64,000 nucleotides of DNA, taken from contig CM060734.1 in the NCBI GenBank assembly GCA_030704615.1, positions 372,001 to 436,000 of the forward strand, read 5' to 3'. The position numbers were made by a program, and so were the translations under genes. Shown in pieces: positions 32,301-44,261 of this stretch. The notes below the pieces were generated by a model. It worked only from the letters and a program-made list of their open reading frames with translations, was not told the origin of the DNA and did no database searches. The DNA is from Takakia lepidozioides. Its lineage: Eukaryota > Streptophyta > Takakiopsida > Takakiales > Takakiaceae. Each line of letters begins with the position of its first letter. Position 1 is the stretch's first letter.

Positions 32301-35026
32301 CTTTTCTCCATCCGAATAAGTATGAATTTAGTCATTGCATTAGTACCATAAAACCCAAGGAGGTGATGGTTGAGGAGTGATGTGTTACAATGAGAAGATG
32401 TGTATGCTTCAATGAATAGGAGAATTAGAGGGAGTCAGAAATGCATTTTACTCAGTGCCGATAGTAGGGAGAATGGAAGTAGGAAGATTGTCCTGTCCCA
32501 AACACTGATTACACTAATAATGGTTGCCATCTAATAGACAGAAGGAGATAATTACTCATAAGACGTTGTTTGGCGTAGCCTTGTGGCCATAGACCCTGTG
32601 CCCAGTGTGGAACAAGAGGGAACAGACACTACCTTTTTGAGGGGCTCACTCCAGTAGTGGGACTTACCTTGATATGAACAATCAGTCCTCTGGAAAGCCT
32701 TTCATATCAATCTGCTGTTTTGAGCTGCCAAGCAATTAGACCCCAACATGGCCGGAAAGGAGAAAGGAGAGAGAGAGAGGGGGAGTGAAATCAGAGACTG
32801 ATAGAATTCGCTCCTGGGTATGAAGAGATCCACAGTTGAGAACCGGGGGTGAAATCAACAGATAGGCATATCACTGTTGAGGGTTTATTCAGGTATCCCC
32901 TTGGTGGGAAGAGAACGCAAAGAGTGTCACAGTGCAAGCGCTGAGGTGACATGCCCATATGTTCCCCACACTCCAAGAATATGTTGCCCTCTACTGTGAC
33001 ATGCCCATATGTTCCCTCTAGACAAAAACTCAGAGAGCGAAACTGCACTTCATATGTTCCCTCTAGACAAGAGAGATACAAACTGCACTTCTAAACTTTC
33101 TAATTGAGATATTGAACAATGTTCAGTTAGCGAATGGAGGGAAAGTATTTACTAACGAACAGACATTGGTGACATGGTGCAGGTGGCAGCAAAGGCAATC
33201 GGGGTGATTCCGAGTCTTATTATATACCCAATCATTCCCTTCCTTGTGGAAGCAATATTTCTCATTTACTGGGTGGCAGCGTTGCTCTACCTCTTCAGTG
33301 CTGGGGAGGTCCGCCAAAACCAGTGCAATAACAGCTGCGCAGCGTACGACCTTGCTTTGCAATCCATCAGGGATACTGATTGCTGTGGATATGATATGCA
33401 CCACACTAAAAATATTGTGTGGGCCATCCTGTACCATATTTTTGGCGTCTTCTGGATCACACAATTCATAACTGCATGTTGTCTTACCACAATTGCTGGA
33501 CCTATTGCGGCCTACTACTGGGCGAGGGGAGAAACAGCTGTAAGCCTTTATAACCACGTCCTTACTTAGGCATAGTCGAAACCACGGAAGCTTGGACAGA
33601 GCCAAAAGGCTGGAGGTTTCAGGGGGGTATTGAATTGGAGAGTATTAATGTGGAAGAGTGAAGAGTGTGGGTTGAACTTCTACATGCAGTAAAGTCAAGT
33701 TAGTGAGGGAAAGTGTGTTTGCTGAAAAGCAGTTGAAACATATTCTTGGAGTGTGGGGAAGTAGAGGGTTCAAATAAAACATACAGCGCAGATCAATGTG
33801 GAAAGCATTGTTCACTGAGACTGAAAGATTGGACTGCAATGATCTGGCAGGACATGGGCTGGCTGTCCGTGGTATCGTCAGCAAAGCGGGTAGTGCGCTA
33901 CAGCTTGGGGTCGATGGCACTGGGGTCATTATTGGTGGCCATCATTCAGATGATACGCTTCCTGCTTGAGTTGTTGCGGAAAAAACTCAAGCCACTGGAG
34001 ATGGCTCCTGGTGGCTGCTGTCTCTCTATTTGCTTCTGTTGTGCTCAGTTTTGCCTGGTTTGCATTGAGTGGACCATCAAATTCATCAACCGCAATGCGT
34101 ACATTGTGGTACGTGTCTTTGCTCCATATGGGTCCCTCCATCGACATTACCTTCTTTCAGCTCCTCTTCTTCTGCAGTCAGATTATGGACAGGCAGTTTT
34201 TGACGTGATGGAGAGGAGGAGAGTGTCACTCATGTGGCTGTATATATTCACACGGTGTTGAGTGATTTATCTGATTACTGTTAAAAGGAAATGATGTGAT
34301 GACTTCAATATGGGGATTGCTGTAATAACATCTCAACCTTGCAATGCAGATTGCCATCTCTGGAAAGGGATTTTGTGGAGCTGCTGGAAAGGCCACTGGT
34401 TTGATTGTTAGCAACATATTGAGGGTAGGTGCTGTCAATATAATAGGAGACCTCATATTATACTTGGGCAAAGTCTGCGTGAGCCTGGCCTGTGCTCTCT
34501 TTGCCTTTCTCATGCTGGATACCCATAAGTACAAGAGCGGCCACAACAGAGTGTCTTCGCCCCTCTTTCCTGTTCTGGTAAGTGCTTTATCCTTCTAATG
34601 CACGCTGTCCAATTTGCTGGTCCTTCTATCACCAGTTTAGTCCCCATGGAAGCGAGATCCCTTTGACCATCACAGTTTAGTGCAAAGGTCATGATTAAGG
34701 GTAGCTTGATCACAGCATCTTTGCTGTTTCCAAGGGACATATTTGTCAGGTTTTATCCCCCATAAAGCTCAAATCACGGGTGGTGGGTGTTGCAGTCTTG
34801 CTGGTTAATTGGCTACATCACGGCCTCCATGTTTTTTGCGGTGGTAGAGATGGCCCTCGACACTATACTCCTGGCCTTCTGCATGGATTCAGAGGAGCAT
34901 AATGGTACTCCCATGTACGTGCCACCATTGCTCATCGATACATTGACTAATCACACCCACCGGCAAGAGGCTGCTGAGGCAGAGCGAGCCAGGCGGAAAC
35001 AGGAAAAGGCTGCTGGTCGAAATTGA
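29356..35026 (+). CDS. Choline-transporter-like protein (CTL/SLC44), 10 exons
   Basis: Exons by hand are 29356-29621, 30147-30505, 30980-31125, 31282-31465, 31817-31893, 32164-32277, 33183-33539, 33851-34108, 34350-34577 and 34796-35026. All introns are GT-AG, phases agree, and the sum is 2220 nt (739 residues plus stop), the usual CTL length. Features in order are a short Pro/Tyr-rich cytosolic N-terminus and a first membrane segment (DLLFLVAFFAFGIGFII). An extracellular loop follows with DPRRLMYGLDYKGNVCG, paired cysteines and N-glycosylation sites (NNTT, NLT). YVADLGRAWPVLVVCGG then leads into multiple membrane spans. Exon 8 carries RYSLGSMALGSLLVAIIQ and exon 10 ends in a charged tail. 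Members move choline or related lipids across plasma and Golgi-derived membranes. Arabidopsis CHER1/CTL1 affects sieve plates and plasmodesmata. This is the only clearly intact host gene here. Exon 3's acceptor (at 30979) was chosen because it keeps phase and avoids a stop. Confidence 0.92.
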
Positions 35027-35527
35027 TTTTGGAACTCTGGCATTTCTCCTCCCCATGTCAAGAGACAAGATTATACCCAAGGCCATCACGTGAAGTCTTT
35101 GATGACCAAGCCCCTGTTTCCCTCGAACATTTTGGTCAGAGATCAGAACAAACTAGATAGTGTCTCCATGTCCAGAATTTTGTTTCGTCTTCTGTACAGC
35201 TTCAGGGTCTTTCTCACATGAGCTGTAGGAGGGGCAAGTTCACAGAGAACCAGTGTAGCCCTCTCTGCCTGTAGGGGCAGCATGGCTACTGGCATCCTTG
35301 GGTAACCTTGATCTAACTAACATTCAATCACAAACCCGGCTTGAAAACTCCCGAATGAAGATAGCCTAACCTTGTCAAGCCTGTTGTCCCACCCCTCAGC
35401 AAGTGCTTCTTACTCAGATAAAAGAGGTGGAACCATTGAATAGGTAGAAGACACGATTGTACGACCTAGAGTTAAAATCTCTGAAGCAAGCAGCCTTTAG
35501 AGGACTAGCTTATGAATTTGTGACCTT
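35027..35527. other. 3' flank of the CTL gene
   Basis: No gene is seen. It presumably contains the 3' UTR. No canonical AATAAA is seen in the first 400 bases. It ends at an LTR in minus orientation. Confidence 0.4.
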
Positions 35528-36434
35528 TGTTGAGCGGCTTTTACTCACCCATCCCTTATCTAAGGTAGAAGAGTTAGAAGACTCCAAGTACTCAGCCTGC
35601 TCAAAACAATCAGTCATGACCTAGTGTATCATGGGGTGCTTCTCTATTTCTATTCCTTCTTGCATTCATATTCAGTTAAGATACCTTACTGATTAGAGTT
35701 ATGTATCAGATTGCTTCTATAATATGCCAAGTGCCATTTTTATATCTTAGTTATACATTCCACAGCTTCTCTCAAGTCTCTCTACTCAGTGTGAGAATGA
35801 AGTATGAATCGTATTTATAACTATCAATTGTTAGGCCGAAGCCACGGTGTCACTATAGTATCATCTCTACAGCTTGCAAGTATCAAGCTGCACTCCATTG
35901 TCTCTCTCCTCTTTCATGTACTCTCCTCCGTGTAATCCCAGTCCATGCATTCAAGAAGCGATCCCCCCTCCGTAGCTAGTCTCCCCCTTTTTATCCGCAA
36001 GCTGTTCTAATTGTCTAACTAATTGTTTCCACTCTAATTGTCAGTCACAACAGCACGAACTGTATTGCCGTTCCTTAAGTTGGTGACGTTCCGCATTCCG
36101 CGTTCCCGTTCCTCTCCTGTGGTAACAACACCCTGTGACCTGTGTGAGGCTGTGTGGAGCTATGACCGCACACTTATGAGGGTCACAGCTGTCGTACCAT
36201 GTACCTGTGGTAGCCTCTGCTGCTATAGCCCGTGCGGACCCGTGTCTCCCCTACCCTGAGGCCTGTGCGAGCCTATGACTGCCGCACAGTAAGACCTGTG
36301 TGGGTCTGTGTCTGCCGCACCTTAAGGCTTGTGTGGGCTTGTGATGACTCATGGCAGCAGAGCCATGTCTGCGCAAAATTAAGGATACCCCATAGAACCC
36401 GTAAATCGTCCAAGTCCCAGACAGCCCTGTAATA
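35528..36434 (-). mobile_element. LTR (family A), copy 2
   Basis: The minus strand from 36434 (TATTACAGGGCTGTCTGGG) to 35528 (..GTAAAAGCCGCTCAACA) aligns end to end with 10487-11403. A polypurine-like tract GAGAGGGGAGGGGA precedes it on the minus strand. The start TA instead of TG is a G-to-A change. A TATA-like GGATAAAAAGGGGG lies near 35990 on the minus strand. Confidence 0.7.
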
Positions 36435-36900
36435 TTATCCCCTCCCCTCTCAAAAAGCCGTGCCCTCACGGTTTACTACTTGGGGTTAGCAAACCTCTGT
36501 GAACGGGCACATGTAGGCTTATGAGAGTCCTCGTGAGGGCTTTGTGTATGAGCCCGAGCCTTGTCTTTGGCTGGTGGGGATGCTTGCCTGCTTGTCGGAG
36601 CAGATTGCCCTGTCTTGGGATTATATGGTGGCAATTTCTCAGGCATAGGAGATCCTCATCTCCTCTTGTCCTCCATAGCTGCTGCATAGTCCTCTGTCAT
36701 GTCAAAGTTGCCATCTAAGGAACCAGTAGTGTTAGATTCACTGTCCCCCCGCTGGCCTTTCTGAGACCTAACCTTCTTCTGAACCACAGGCAGTATAATT
36801 GGTAACCCATCATGTCTGGTACATCCTGCAACAATACTTGAGCCACCTTCTGTCGGGCAAGTGTAGTATATGCCCGTAGCAGTCGACTGCTACCTCAAAG
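36435..36900 (-). pseudogene. Gag tail of family A, copy 2
   Basis: The minus strand encodes FDMTEDYAAAMEDKRR, a stop, then GSPMPEKLPPYNPKTGQ, corresponding to EDYA..RRGSPMPKKLPPYQPKAG before copy 1 of the LTR. No zinc knuckle remains. The plus-strand LINE begins next to it at about 36950. Confidence 0.55.
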
Positions 36901-36949
36901 ATACCCCCCCCCAAGAAACCACGCTCCCTTACCAAACTAGAAGGGGCAT

Positions 36950-38353
36950 ATGCACACCATACGCTACCTCATGATATCCTCGCTTTATTTATCAACACAT
37001 TCTAGCTCACTCACTCATATTACTCCAGCCCACTCTCATGCCCTATCAACACATTTGCTAGTCCACATCAGAGAGATTGTATCTTTGGGGCCACAGGCAG
37101 TGCAACACAGCACTCATGAGGGTAGGGGTATTGCCCACCCCGCTCCGGGACCCCTGGCCCATGAAGCCCTTCAATGGGCATGATTCGCCGCCCACTCATC
37201 CTCCCAAGCCTCCACAATACTTATACTCACTCAACAAAACGCACCCGACGCCTCTCATCCTCTCCTACGCCTCCCAACTGGGGTCAATTTACTAGCCACT
37301 ATCGAACCAAACCAACTTAAATATGTGCATACCCCACCTCTTCCCAAATATCTTAGACGAAAGGAACCTACTCTAACCTTGATTCTACATGTCCACCATT
37401 CCCCCCATTTCCATATGCCGGCCCCCTTCTTGCACCAGTTAACGCAATTACTAACTGTAACACACAAGATAAAAACTACCATCCATCACCTGCCTACCGC
37501 CCCATGCCACTATTCATCCACCACATTTCCCAAGATTAAACCAAATAAAGCCTGGAAGGCGTTGTCGCCCCCCCCCCCCCCCAGGACACTCCACCAATAC
37601 CCCTACCCCATATCCCTTCAATATATCGGCAAAACACCACCCTTAAATACCCCCCGGCCAACTCACACTATACTGATGGATCCCTCACCAAACCCAACGC
37701 AGGATACAGAATTTACCACGCCGGTACCGGCCAAGGGGTTGCCCTCAGGCTCCCTGGCCCTGCCACCATCCTAAGAGCTGAACTCATGGCCATACACGAT
37801 GTTCTCTCCCTACTTGACGCCTTCCCCCCCCCATACTGCATCTTCACCGACAGCCTCACCTCTCTATTTCTTGTTTGAAACCACATCTCCCGCCCTTCCT
37901 CCCAGCACCATCACCCTGACTGATATCTCATTGCCGCCATTGTCAACATGGCCATTTCTAAAAACCACCCAGTCCACCTACTCAAAGTCTGCTCACACAC
38001 TGACATTCATCGCAATGAGGAAGCAGACCTACTTGCTCAACTTGGCGCCTCAAAACCCAAAGTTGACCCCTCGGACGACCCTATCCATATTGCCCACACC
38101 CACCCCTTCTGGTTTATACACCCCGTCCCAGACCCCCCTACACCCAGATCAATCCGTAACCTTCTGACCACTCTTACCCGGGAAGCAAATAAACAAACTG
38201 AATCTTCCATCAACCACACTAAAGTACACATTAAAAAATGGACTCAATCCAATGTACTACACCACAAACTCTCCAATCACTTCTGGCTAACCAAAGTTAC
38301 CACTGATGCACAAATCCGACAAACACTCAAATTTCAGATACGCCCAGTACAGC
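36950..38353 (+). pseudogene. LINE ORF2 fragment with RNase H domain
   Basis: After a degenerate C-rich stretch (16-C run near 37570), the plus strand gives an RNase H domain across frames. Its landmarks are YTDGSLTKPNAGY (first Asp, near 37670), ILRAELMAIHDVL (Glu), CIFTDSLTSL (Asp) and HTDIHRNEEADLLAQLG (His and last Asp). RNase H after the RT is found in several plant and algal non-LTR clades. The 5' part is missing or too decayed to recognise. The reading is cut at 38353 by a MITE and resumes at 39095. Confidence 0.7.
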
Positions 38354-39094
38354 GTAGTTGCAGGATAAGGTGGACCAAAAACGGCAGATGCTGCCTTTAA
38401 CGGAAGTCCATGACCAAATTTAAATTGACAATATTTCCCCAAATAATTTCAAATGATGATAGACAATGGTATATTTAACATTTTTAGTAAAGGGTCTTAC
38501 CCCAAACATCAAAGATAATTTTTACTATAAATTTTAGTTTTTAATTTGAATAAAATTTGATATATCAAAAATTAGAATTTACATCAATTTGTCTATATAC
38601 AACCAAGCCATTGTAGATTATATTTTTGTATCATTTGCAGTAAAATATGACACCTCAAAAGCCCAAAACACAATATGTACTAAACTAGAACAAATCCACT
38701 TATATATAACACTCATATTAGTTCATAAGTAGTAAATGACAGCTGATATTGTCATTTTAAATTGAAATCTAGAGTGCTCTCTAAATCGACCCCTTTACCT
38801 CAAAAGTTCAAAACAATACACCAAAGGCACAATGGCTTATTTTGAGTCTATGTATTTCCATTTGCAGTGGTGACAGTCCACAATTGTCGTGTTCAAAAGT
38901 CCATACCTCTTGGACATTTTATTTGATTGACAATTTGACGATTGATATAGGTAGACATTGAAGTTAGGAATCCGGCATGGAAATGTTTCTCAACCATACT
39001 GATTTTATTCAAAGCAATTCATGATGTCATGCACGACAGTCATTGAAAACTGTGTCGGTGATGCTAATTTTGGTCCACCTTACCCTGCATCTAC
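38354..39094. mobile_element. MITE with TIRs ending GTGGACCAAAA (copy 2)
   Basis: 741 bp, AT-rich and without an ORF. It is bounded by GTAGTTGCAGGATAAGGTGG..CCAAAA (38354-38380) and its near-perfect reverse complement (39067-39094). It splits the LINE reading frame between the RNase H domain and the C-terminal CCHC-like region, so it inserted after the LINE. It shares terminal sequence with the element at 608-1284, but the interiors are not obviously similar. Confidence 0.7.
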
Positions 39095-39735
39095 CCTACA
39101 TGGGACATCAACACAAACATATCTTCTGGCCGCATCTATTCCCATCCCCCTACTGCCCATTATGCTCAACTACTCACCAAGAACGTGACACTTGGCCGCA
39201 CCTCCTTAGCCAATGTACGCACCCAATTATACATTGCCTTCATATCACACGTCATAACCACGCAGTCTGACATCTCCACAAACTCTTTTTAAACCGCATG
39301 GCTGCTACCATGCATATGCACCCGATCACCATGCTCCTGCCCTACTAGGCTTTGCCCGGACATACTCCTTGTCCAGGGCCTACCCATTAACACCCTGTCA
39401 CCCACCTCACCATCCCCACAACTCACTATACACTTCATTGAATTTACATTCTGCCATGATCGATATCCCAACGACTCGATTATAGAAAAACGGCAAAAAT
39501 ATGCTCCGCTTATCCTCGCAATCCGACGCCGTGGCTGGAAAACCGGCCCATTAACCGTCATCACCGCCAATACTCGAGGCGGCATTCATAACGCCAGTAT
39601 CAACGACATACATGATAACTTCAAAATCCCCATCCTCCCCATCCACTAATGTTTTAAAGCAATCCACCTCACGACGCTCCGTTCCCTCACAACTATTATC
39701 ACCAATAAACGCCAATTGGAATCCCGACACTCCAA
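39095..39735 (+). pseudogene. LINE ORF2 C-terminal region
   Basis: The continuation of the LINE after the MITE reads SPYCPLCSTTHQERDTWPHL, CTHPIIHCLHITRHNHAV and, further on, EFTFCHDRYPNDSIIEKRQK, LAIRRRGWKTGPLTVI. The CxxC..H..C arrangement followed by ITRHN is the usual zinc-binding C-terminus of RNase-H-bearing LINEs. Several stops interrupt it. Confidence 0.6.
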
Positions 39736-39755
39736 ACGCACCCTAGGTCCCCCAA

Positions 39756-39781
39756 GGTACCCCTGGGTACCCAGGGGTACC
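39756..39781. repeat. Perfect 26-bp palindrome
   Basis: GGTACCCCTGGGT joined to its own reverse complement gives three GGTACC sites in 26 bp with no spacer. It lies just after the LINE end. Confidence 0.8.
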
Positions 39782-39847
39782 ACATACCCCTCTATTTTCT
39801 ACGATCACTTGGTGTCCCACAAGACACCTTTCTTTTTATAGGGCCCA

Positions 39848-39915
39848 CCCCCGAAAGGGGGCAGTAGCCGCAAGGCAAAGTGGCTCTTAGTTACGCCGAC
39901 TTCGGCCGGAGTCTT
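39848..39915 (-). repeat. Dispersed repeat shared with 19276-19350
   Basis: On the minus strand GAGAAGACTCCG, GTAACTAAGAGCCACTTTGC and CTTGCGGCTACTGCC match the plus strand at 19.3 kb. It lies at the downstream end of the coiled-coil ORF and may be the start of an LTR or UTR. Confidence 0.6.
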
Positions 39916-42900
39916 CTCTCTCTCTCTCTGTGCCTGTAGCTCCTCATCTGTGTAACTGAGTGGCGTGCCCACAACTTTGGAATGCTCAAGCCATTTCCTG
40001 GCTTCATGCCCCTTTGTGAAAATGTGACGGTGATCCCAGACTAGATTGTTTAAGTCTTCCTGAGCAAACGAGAACCAGTCTCAGAGCTGAGAATCACGCT
40101 GAAGCATGGTCCGGACATCATACAGAAATCTCTGCTCTGGAATTGGCGGTAAGATCCAATGCTCCCCATTGGAGTAAGTCTGGTACCTCATCTGCATTTT
40201 CTGCTGCTCTGTGTGGTAACGTAAAATAAAACCAGCAGCATAATATGTACCACAGCCCATAGCAAGGCTAGCTACTTCCCTGGTCTTGGTGTATATGAAC
40301 CCTTGAATGACCTGGAAAGCAAGTAGTTCCTTGAGCATCGTCCCTGCTTCATGCCAACAACGCACAAAATGATGGTCCTCAATCGGCTTATCAGATAGAA
40401 GAACTTTGTTTCGAGTTGCCAATGGCAACCAAATGCGCATGAGTTGGTAATAATGTACCAATGACTCGGAAGGAGCCATTTCCTTCCAAACCAGATCCAT
40501 AACAAAGGGAATATGGTTGAAGGGTAGAACTATAGCATTGCTATATTCTAGGTCACCAGGAGTTTTAGGTGGGTTAAGAGTCGCCCGAGACAGCAGGTAA
40601 TGTTTGTTGCACCAGTGACATGGTATCCATGTTATCCTCACGAAGTGGCTGCTGTGAAGCCAATGCACTCCCTCCTTGTGCTGGCAAGACTTTGTACCTC
40701 TTTCACTGGAAAATGAAAAACCAAAGTCTTTGCCCGCAAGTCTGTGGCCAGTAATTGTTCCTCAGGAACAAACTCCCTCTTGTCAATGTTAGAACCAACT
40801 CATCCACTTGAGTCTGAAGTCCTTCCACATCCTCCTGCAACTTAGCTATCCGACTATAGACATTGTCTATAGTTCCTGTGGCAATATTCTGCACCCGTTG
40901 TCTGAGATCCTTCATCTCATCTTGAGTCAACTTCCTAGGTGTCTTTCCCTCCACTAGTCCTTGTGTCAACCACACCTGCAAGAGATGGTCGTCCACCAAT
41001 TTCTGTGTAGCAATTCGGATATACTGCTCCTCCTTGAGCTTGTATGCTTCCAGCTGTTGTTGTAAACTCTCTAGTCTCTTCATGTGAGGATCTACCAGGG
41101 CTGCATAGGCAGCTGACATGTTGTTGGCTTCCCTCCATGCTCCTCCAGTGACAGAGAGTTCGTTGTCCCGCACTTTGACCTTTTGATGCAACTCTAAAAG
41201 TTGCTGGTCCTTTTCCTCATTGAGGCGTTTCAACTGCTTGATGGTATCCTCATTGCGACAAAGAGTATTTTTCATGTCAGCAATGAGTGTGCCCTGCTCT
41301 AGTGCCTGTGACTCTGCCCATGCACCCAGCCCAGTTTTCTTCTTGATTTCCTCATCAGCTTGTTCCAGCTTAGCCGTCAGTGTGGCGAAGTGCATAACAA
41401 GTTTCTGGTTGGTTACTACCAACCCAACATTAAGTACTTTCTCCGCTGCAAGAGTTTCCTCATGCTTAACTTGCAATTGGTAGAGCTGCTATTTGTGAGC
41501 ATCTTGTAATTGTTCCTGCTCAAGACCTGCATTGATTAAATTCTTTTTTTCAAGCTGCAGGGCAGCATTAGATGCATCTAAGGCTTGCTGCAATTTGAGG
41601 CTTGCCTCAACATCAAATTTGGTCTCCCGCTCGGATAGAATTGTGGCCTCAAACTCTTGTTTGAGCTCCTCTCTCAGTTTTGCCAACTGTGCTGAAGGAA
41701 CATGAGTTTTCAAGTAGTTCCCCAAAAGGTTAAGGGTTCTGCTTATAGAACTCATGACCATGGCCTGTTGTGGATCTTCCTGTGGACCCTGTTGTGGTTC
41801 ATACTAGCTATCGACAGTTTGGTGTCTTGCAAACCATTCAGGCCAAGTTCCCACTTGATTTTGTACTGGTACAGCCTCGACCACTGTAGGTGCAATTGTA
41901 CCCTGGCCCTAAACCATTTCAACATCTACCACAGGTTTGGCTTTACTTTGCACAACCGGAATCACCTTAGACAGAATTGGTATTTCTGGTACCATTGAAG
42001 CTTGCCTATACCAGAGTTTTCATGGAGAAGATCTCCCTTCTCAATATCTGCCACTATTTGCTCCTTAGTGGGAATGTCCAATCCCTCCCTTTCTGAAGAC
42101 CAAACGAAGTTACCTGCGGGGTAACTTGGTCAGTTTGTTGTGTTGGTTGGGGTGCCAAGGTGACCTCTTCCTCCCGCTCCACTGCTCGCACTTCCTGTAA
42201 TGACAACTCTTTGTGTTGTTGCTGCACTTCATCTTGTGCAGGAGCCGTGGAAACATCGTCCATCACAGGTTGCCTTACCGCAAGCGGAACCACCTCGTGT
42301 ACCACCATTACGGACCCTCCTCTTTTCTGCCTCTTCGCATTGCGCTGCTTCTCCAATTCCCCTTCTCCTTGTGAGGATCCCTGTTCCTCAACCGCAGTAG
42401 AGCCTAACTCAAACAAACCCATGTCTTTTTGCTCTTGCACAGTAAGTAAGCAAGAGTCATGAATAATCTGTGCAATAATCGGGGCTGAAAAGATGATCGG
42501 GGCCTTGGCCTGAGTTGTCTAAAGCCATTTCATCTCATCAATTAGGCCTCGGTGCATCATTTCCGCCCATGCTATATCCTCTTCCTTCAAAGCCTTCAAT
42601 ATTTCCTCAGTAAAGGATTTGCTAAGATACAATTGGTTTTGTTTCATAGCAAACAGAACATTCAGTATCTGGCCTACCTCCCTCAGTCCTGGATTCTCTG
42701 CCTTTATACATGTATAACCCTGAGTTTTGAAAAAGTTCTTTTCCTGGAAAAGATTTATAATTTGCAAACTTGCTCTGTGTTCATCCACGCTCACTGCACC
42801 AGCTGGTAAGTCGAAGAGTTGCTGCAAATATTGTGGGGTGATTTGTATGTTAACCCCCTTCACTTGCGTAGCTTCCGTTTTCGGATCAAAATTCTTAATG

Positions 42901-43060
42901 AACTGAATCGTCAATTCCCTGTGCTGCTAAGACCAATCCTTGCGTAGTAAACTCTCCAATCTCAATTCCTTCAAAAGTTGTATTGCGAATGCCTCCTTAA
43001 CTGTTTTTTTACTTGCTGGCCCCTTCGTCGCTGTAGGATAAAACTAAAATCAATCCTAAA
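39916..43060 (-). pseudogene. Long coiled-coil protein gene broken mainly by TAG codons
   Basis: Minus-strand frames from about 43060 down to 39916 join into one protein of about 1000 residues. An N-terminal globular part (IQFIKNFDPKTEATQVKGVN, LQQLFDLPAG) resembles the LP-type motif of plant transposon-associated domains. Next come a basic segment (KQRNAKRQKRGG), a long coiled coil (about 41760-40800, many heptads rich in L, E, K and Q), and an aromatic C-terminal part (WLPLATRNKVLL, GEHWILPPIPEQ). In-frame stops are five TAG (each where Gln would fit) and two TGA (where Arg would fit), with no TAA. There are also about three frameshifts. The product is unknown; it may be the structural protein of a retroelement or a host gene copy. 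The segment ends in a dispersed repeat. Confidence 0.5.
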
Positions 43061-43722
43061 AGAGGATTAATCAGTTCTAAGGTTCATTCGCTGGGGAAAG
43101 CACTATACGACTAATACATAATGATGCTAGACTATTCTATCTCTCTCTATCCCTTCTTTGAAACGACTTTTACCCTCAGTCATCTTCAACTAACACGATC
43201 ATCATTCTTCCAGATTTATAAATATTCTCTCCATCTTCTATTAACTTTGCTCCATTGGCTGAAATCAAATACCATTGCTCAACTATATTCTTCCTCCAAT
43301 AATCTCTCTGATACAAAGTCAACAGCTCTCGATACCATTCTTTATTTACTAACCATAGATTAATTATCTCCTTGTCACTACATTGTAATCTCTTAAAATG
43401 AAAGCTATCTTTTCATCCATCCAATTAGATGACTAGTTAGTGCGAGTTGTCATTTCATCCATCCAGCTCCTCAAGGCGAATTCCAGGATTTTTCATCCAT
43501 CCAAGAAGTAGAAATACAAATAATAGGCCTTGTGAATGCCGTCGACTCAATAATTTGGCCCTGCTGCTAATCAGCTCCATAAATCACCAAACTTGGTGAA
43601 AAACTACAATTATATATCTTGTATTGGCCTATAAATTCTTAGCTCCATCGGTGGTAAAAAGTTGCGCTTCTCGCCATTCGTCGTATTTTCGCTACACACA
43701 TATTTTGTGGTATATTTGGAAA
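43061..43722. other. Non-genic, AT-rich
   Basis: No gene is recognised. TTTCATCCATCCA occurs three times between 43410 and 43510. The plus frame 43121-43363 has no domain. Confidence 0.35.
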
Positions 43723-44127
43723 TCAAATCCCTGGTGATGGCTCTAGGGTCTTTGACCCTGCCACTGAGTCATAGGTTGTCCGGAGTCCCCTCCAGTTGTC
43801 CCGCACCGCTAACAAGTCCACGCTTCGCCGTTTGAAGTCGTCTTGACTTGTTGTCATTCCGATGCGGCCAATTGCTTTGTTGCGATATTTCATCGTTATA
43901 CATGTCGCTTCCACCAATTGCCAAGCTCTTCGCCGTGTGTTCATACTGGACTTGAAAGGCGGGAGAAAAGAGAGATCGCAATCTGGGACTGGAACAGTCG
44001 TCCTGTATTGTTCGAACAGGATTAACTCGTTGTTTCTGGTACCGAATTGGCAGCCTAATCTGCTGTCGATGCAGCTTCCTACGGTCATCTTGACGCCAGA
44101 GTTCCACTCCATGGTCGTCGCAGACAC
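43723..44127 (-). CDS. Hypothetical protein, 134 codons
   Basis: A minus frame starts MSATTMEWNSGVKMTVG, with even composition (DCDLSFLPPFKSSMNTRRRAW and SQDDFKRRSVDLLAVRDNW). No domain is recognised. It lies upstream, on the same strand, of the coiled-coil pseudogene and may be a separate exon of it or chance. Competing plus and minus frames overlap it, so coding status is uncertain. Confidence 0.25.
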   Translation of the reverse strand: MSATTMEWNSGVKMTVGSCIDSRLGCQFGTRNNELILFEQYRTTVPVPDCDLSFLPPFKSSMNTRRRAWQLVEATCITMKYRNKAIGRIGMTTSQDDFKRRSVDLLAVRDNWRGLRTTYDSVAGSKTLEPSPGI

Positions 44128-44261
44128 TGTCTAATTTCCTACGTGCTTTACCAACGATTTCCAGACAACTAACAAACTAACATGTTTTGGCAGTACAATG
44201 CCGAAACCGCTTGTCTTATGATAAAAAACGATCTGAAAATAAAAGTGTACCAATATATGCA

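Noticed and set aside
33123-34546. Minus-strand ORFs opposite CTL exons
   Set aside because: These are shadows of the plus-strand exons, which have consistent splice sites and family motifs.
37325-37774. 149-codon Pro/His-rich plus ORF
   Set aside because: It is a frameshifted reading of the decayed LINE; the RNase H frame overlaps its end.
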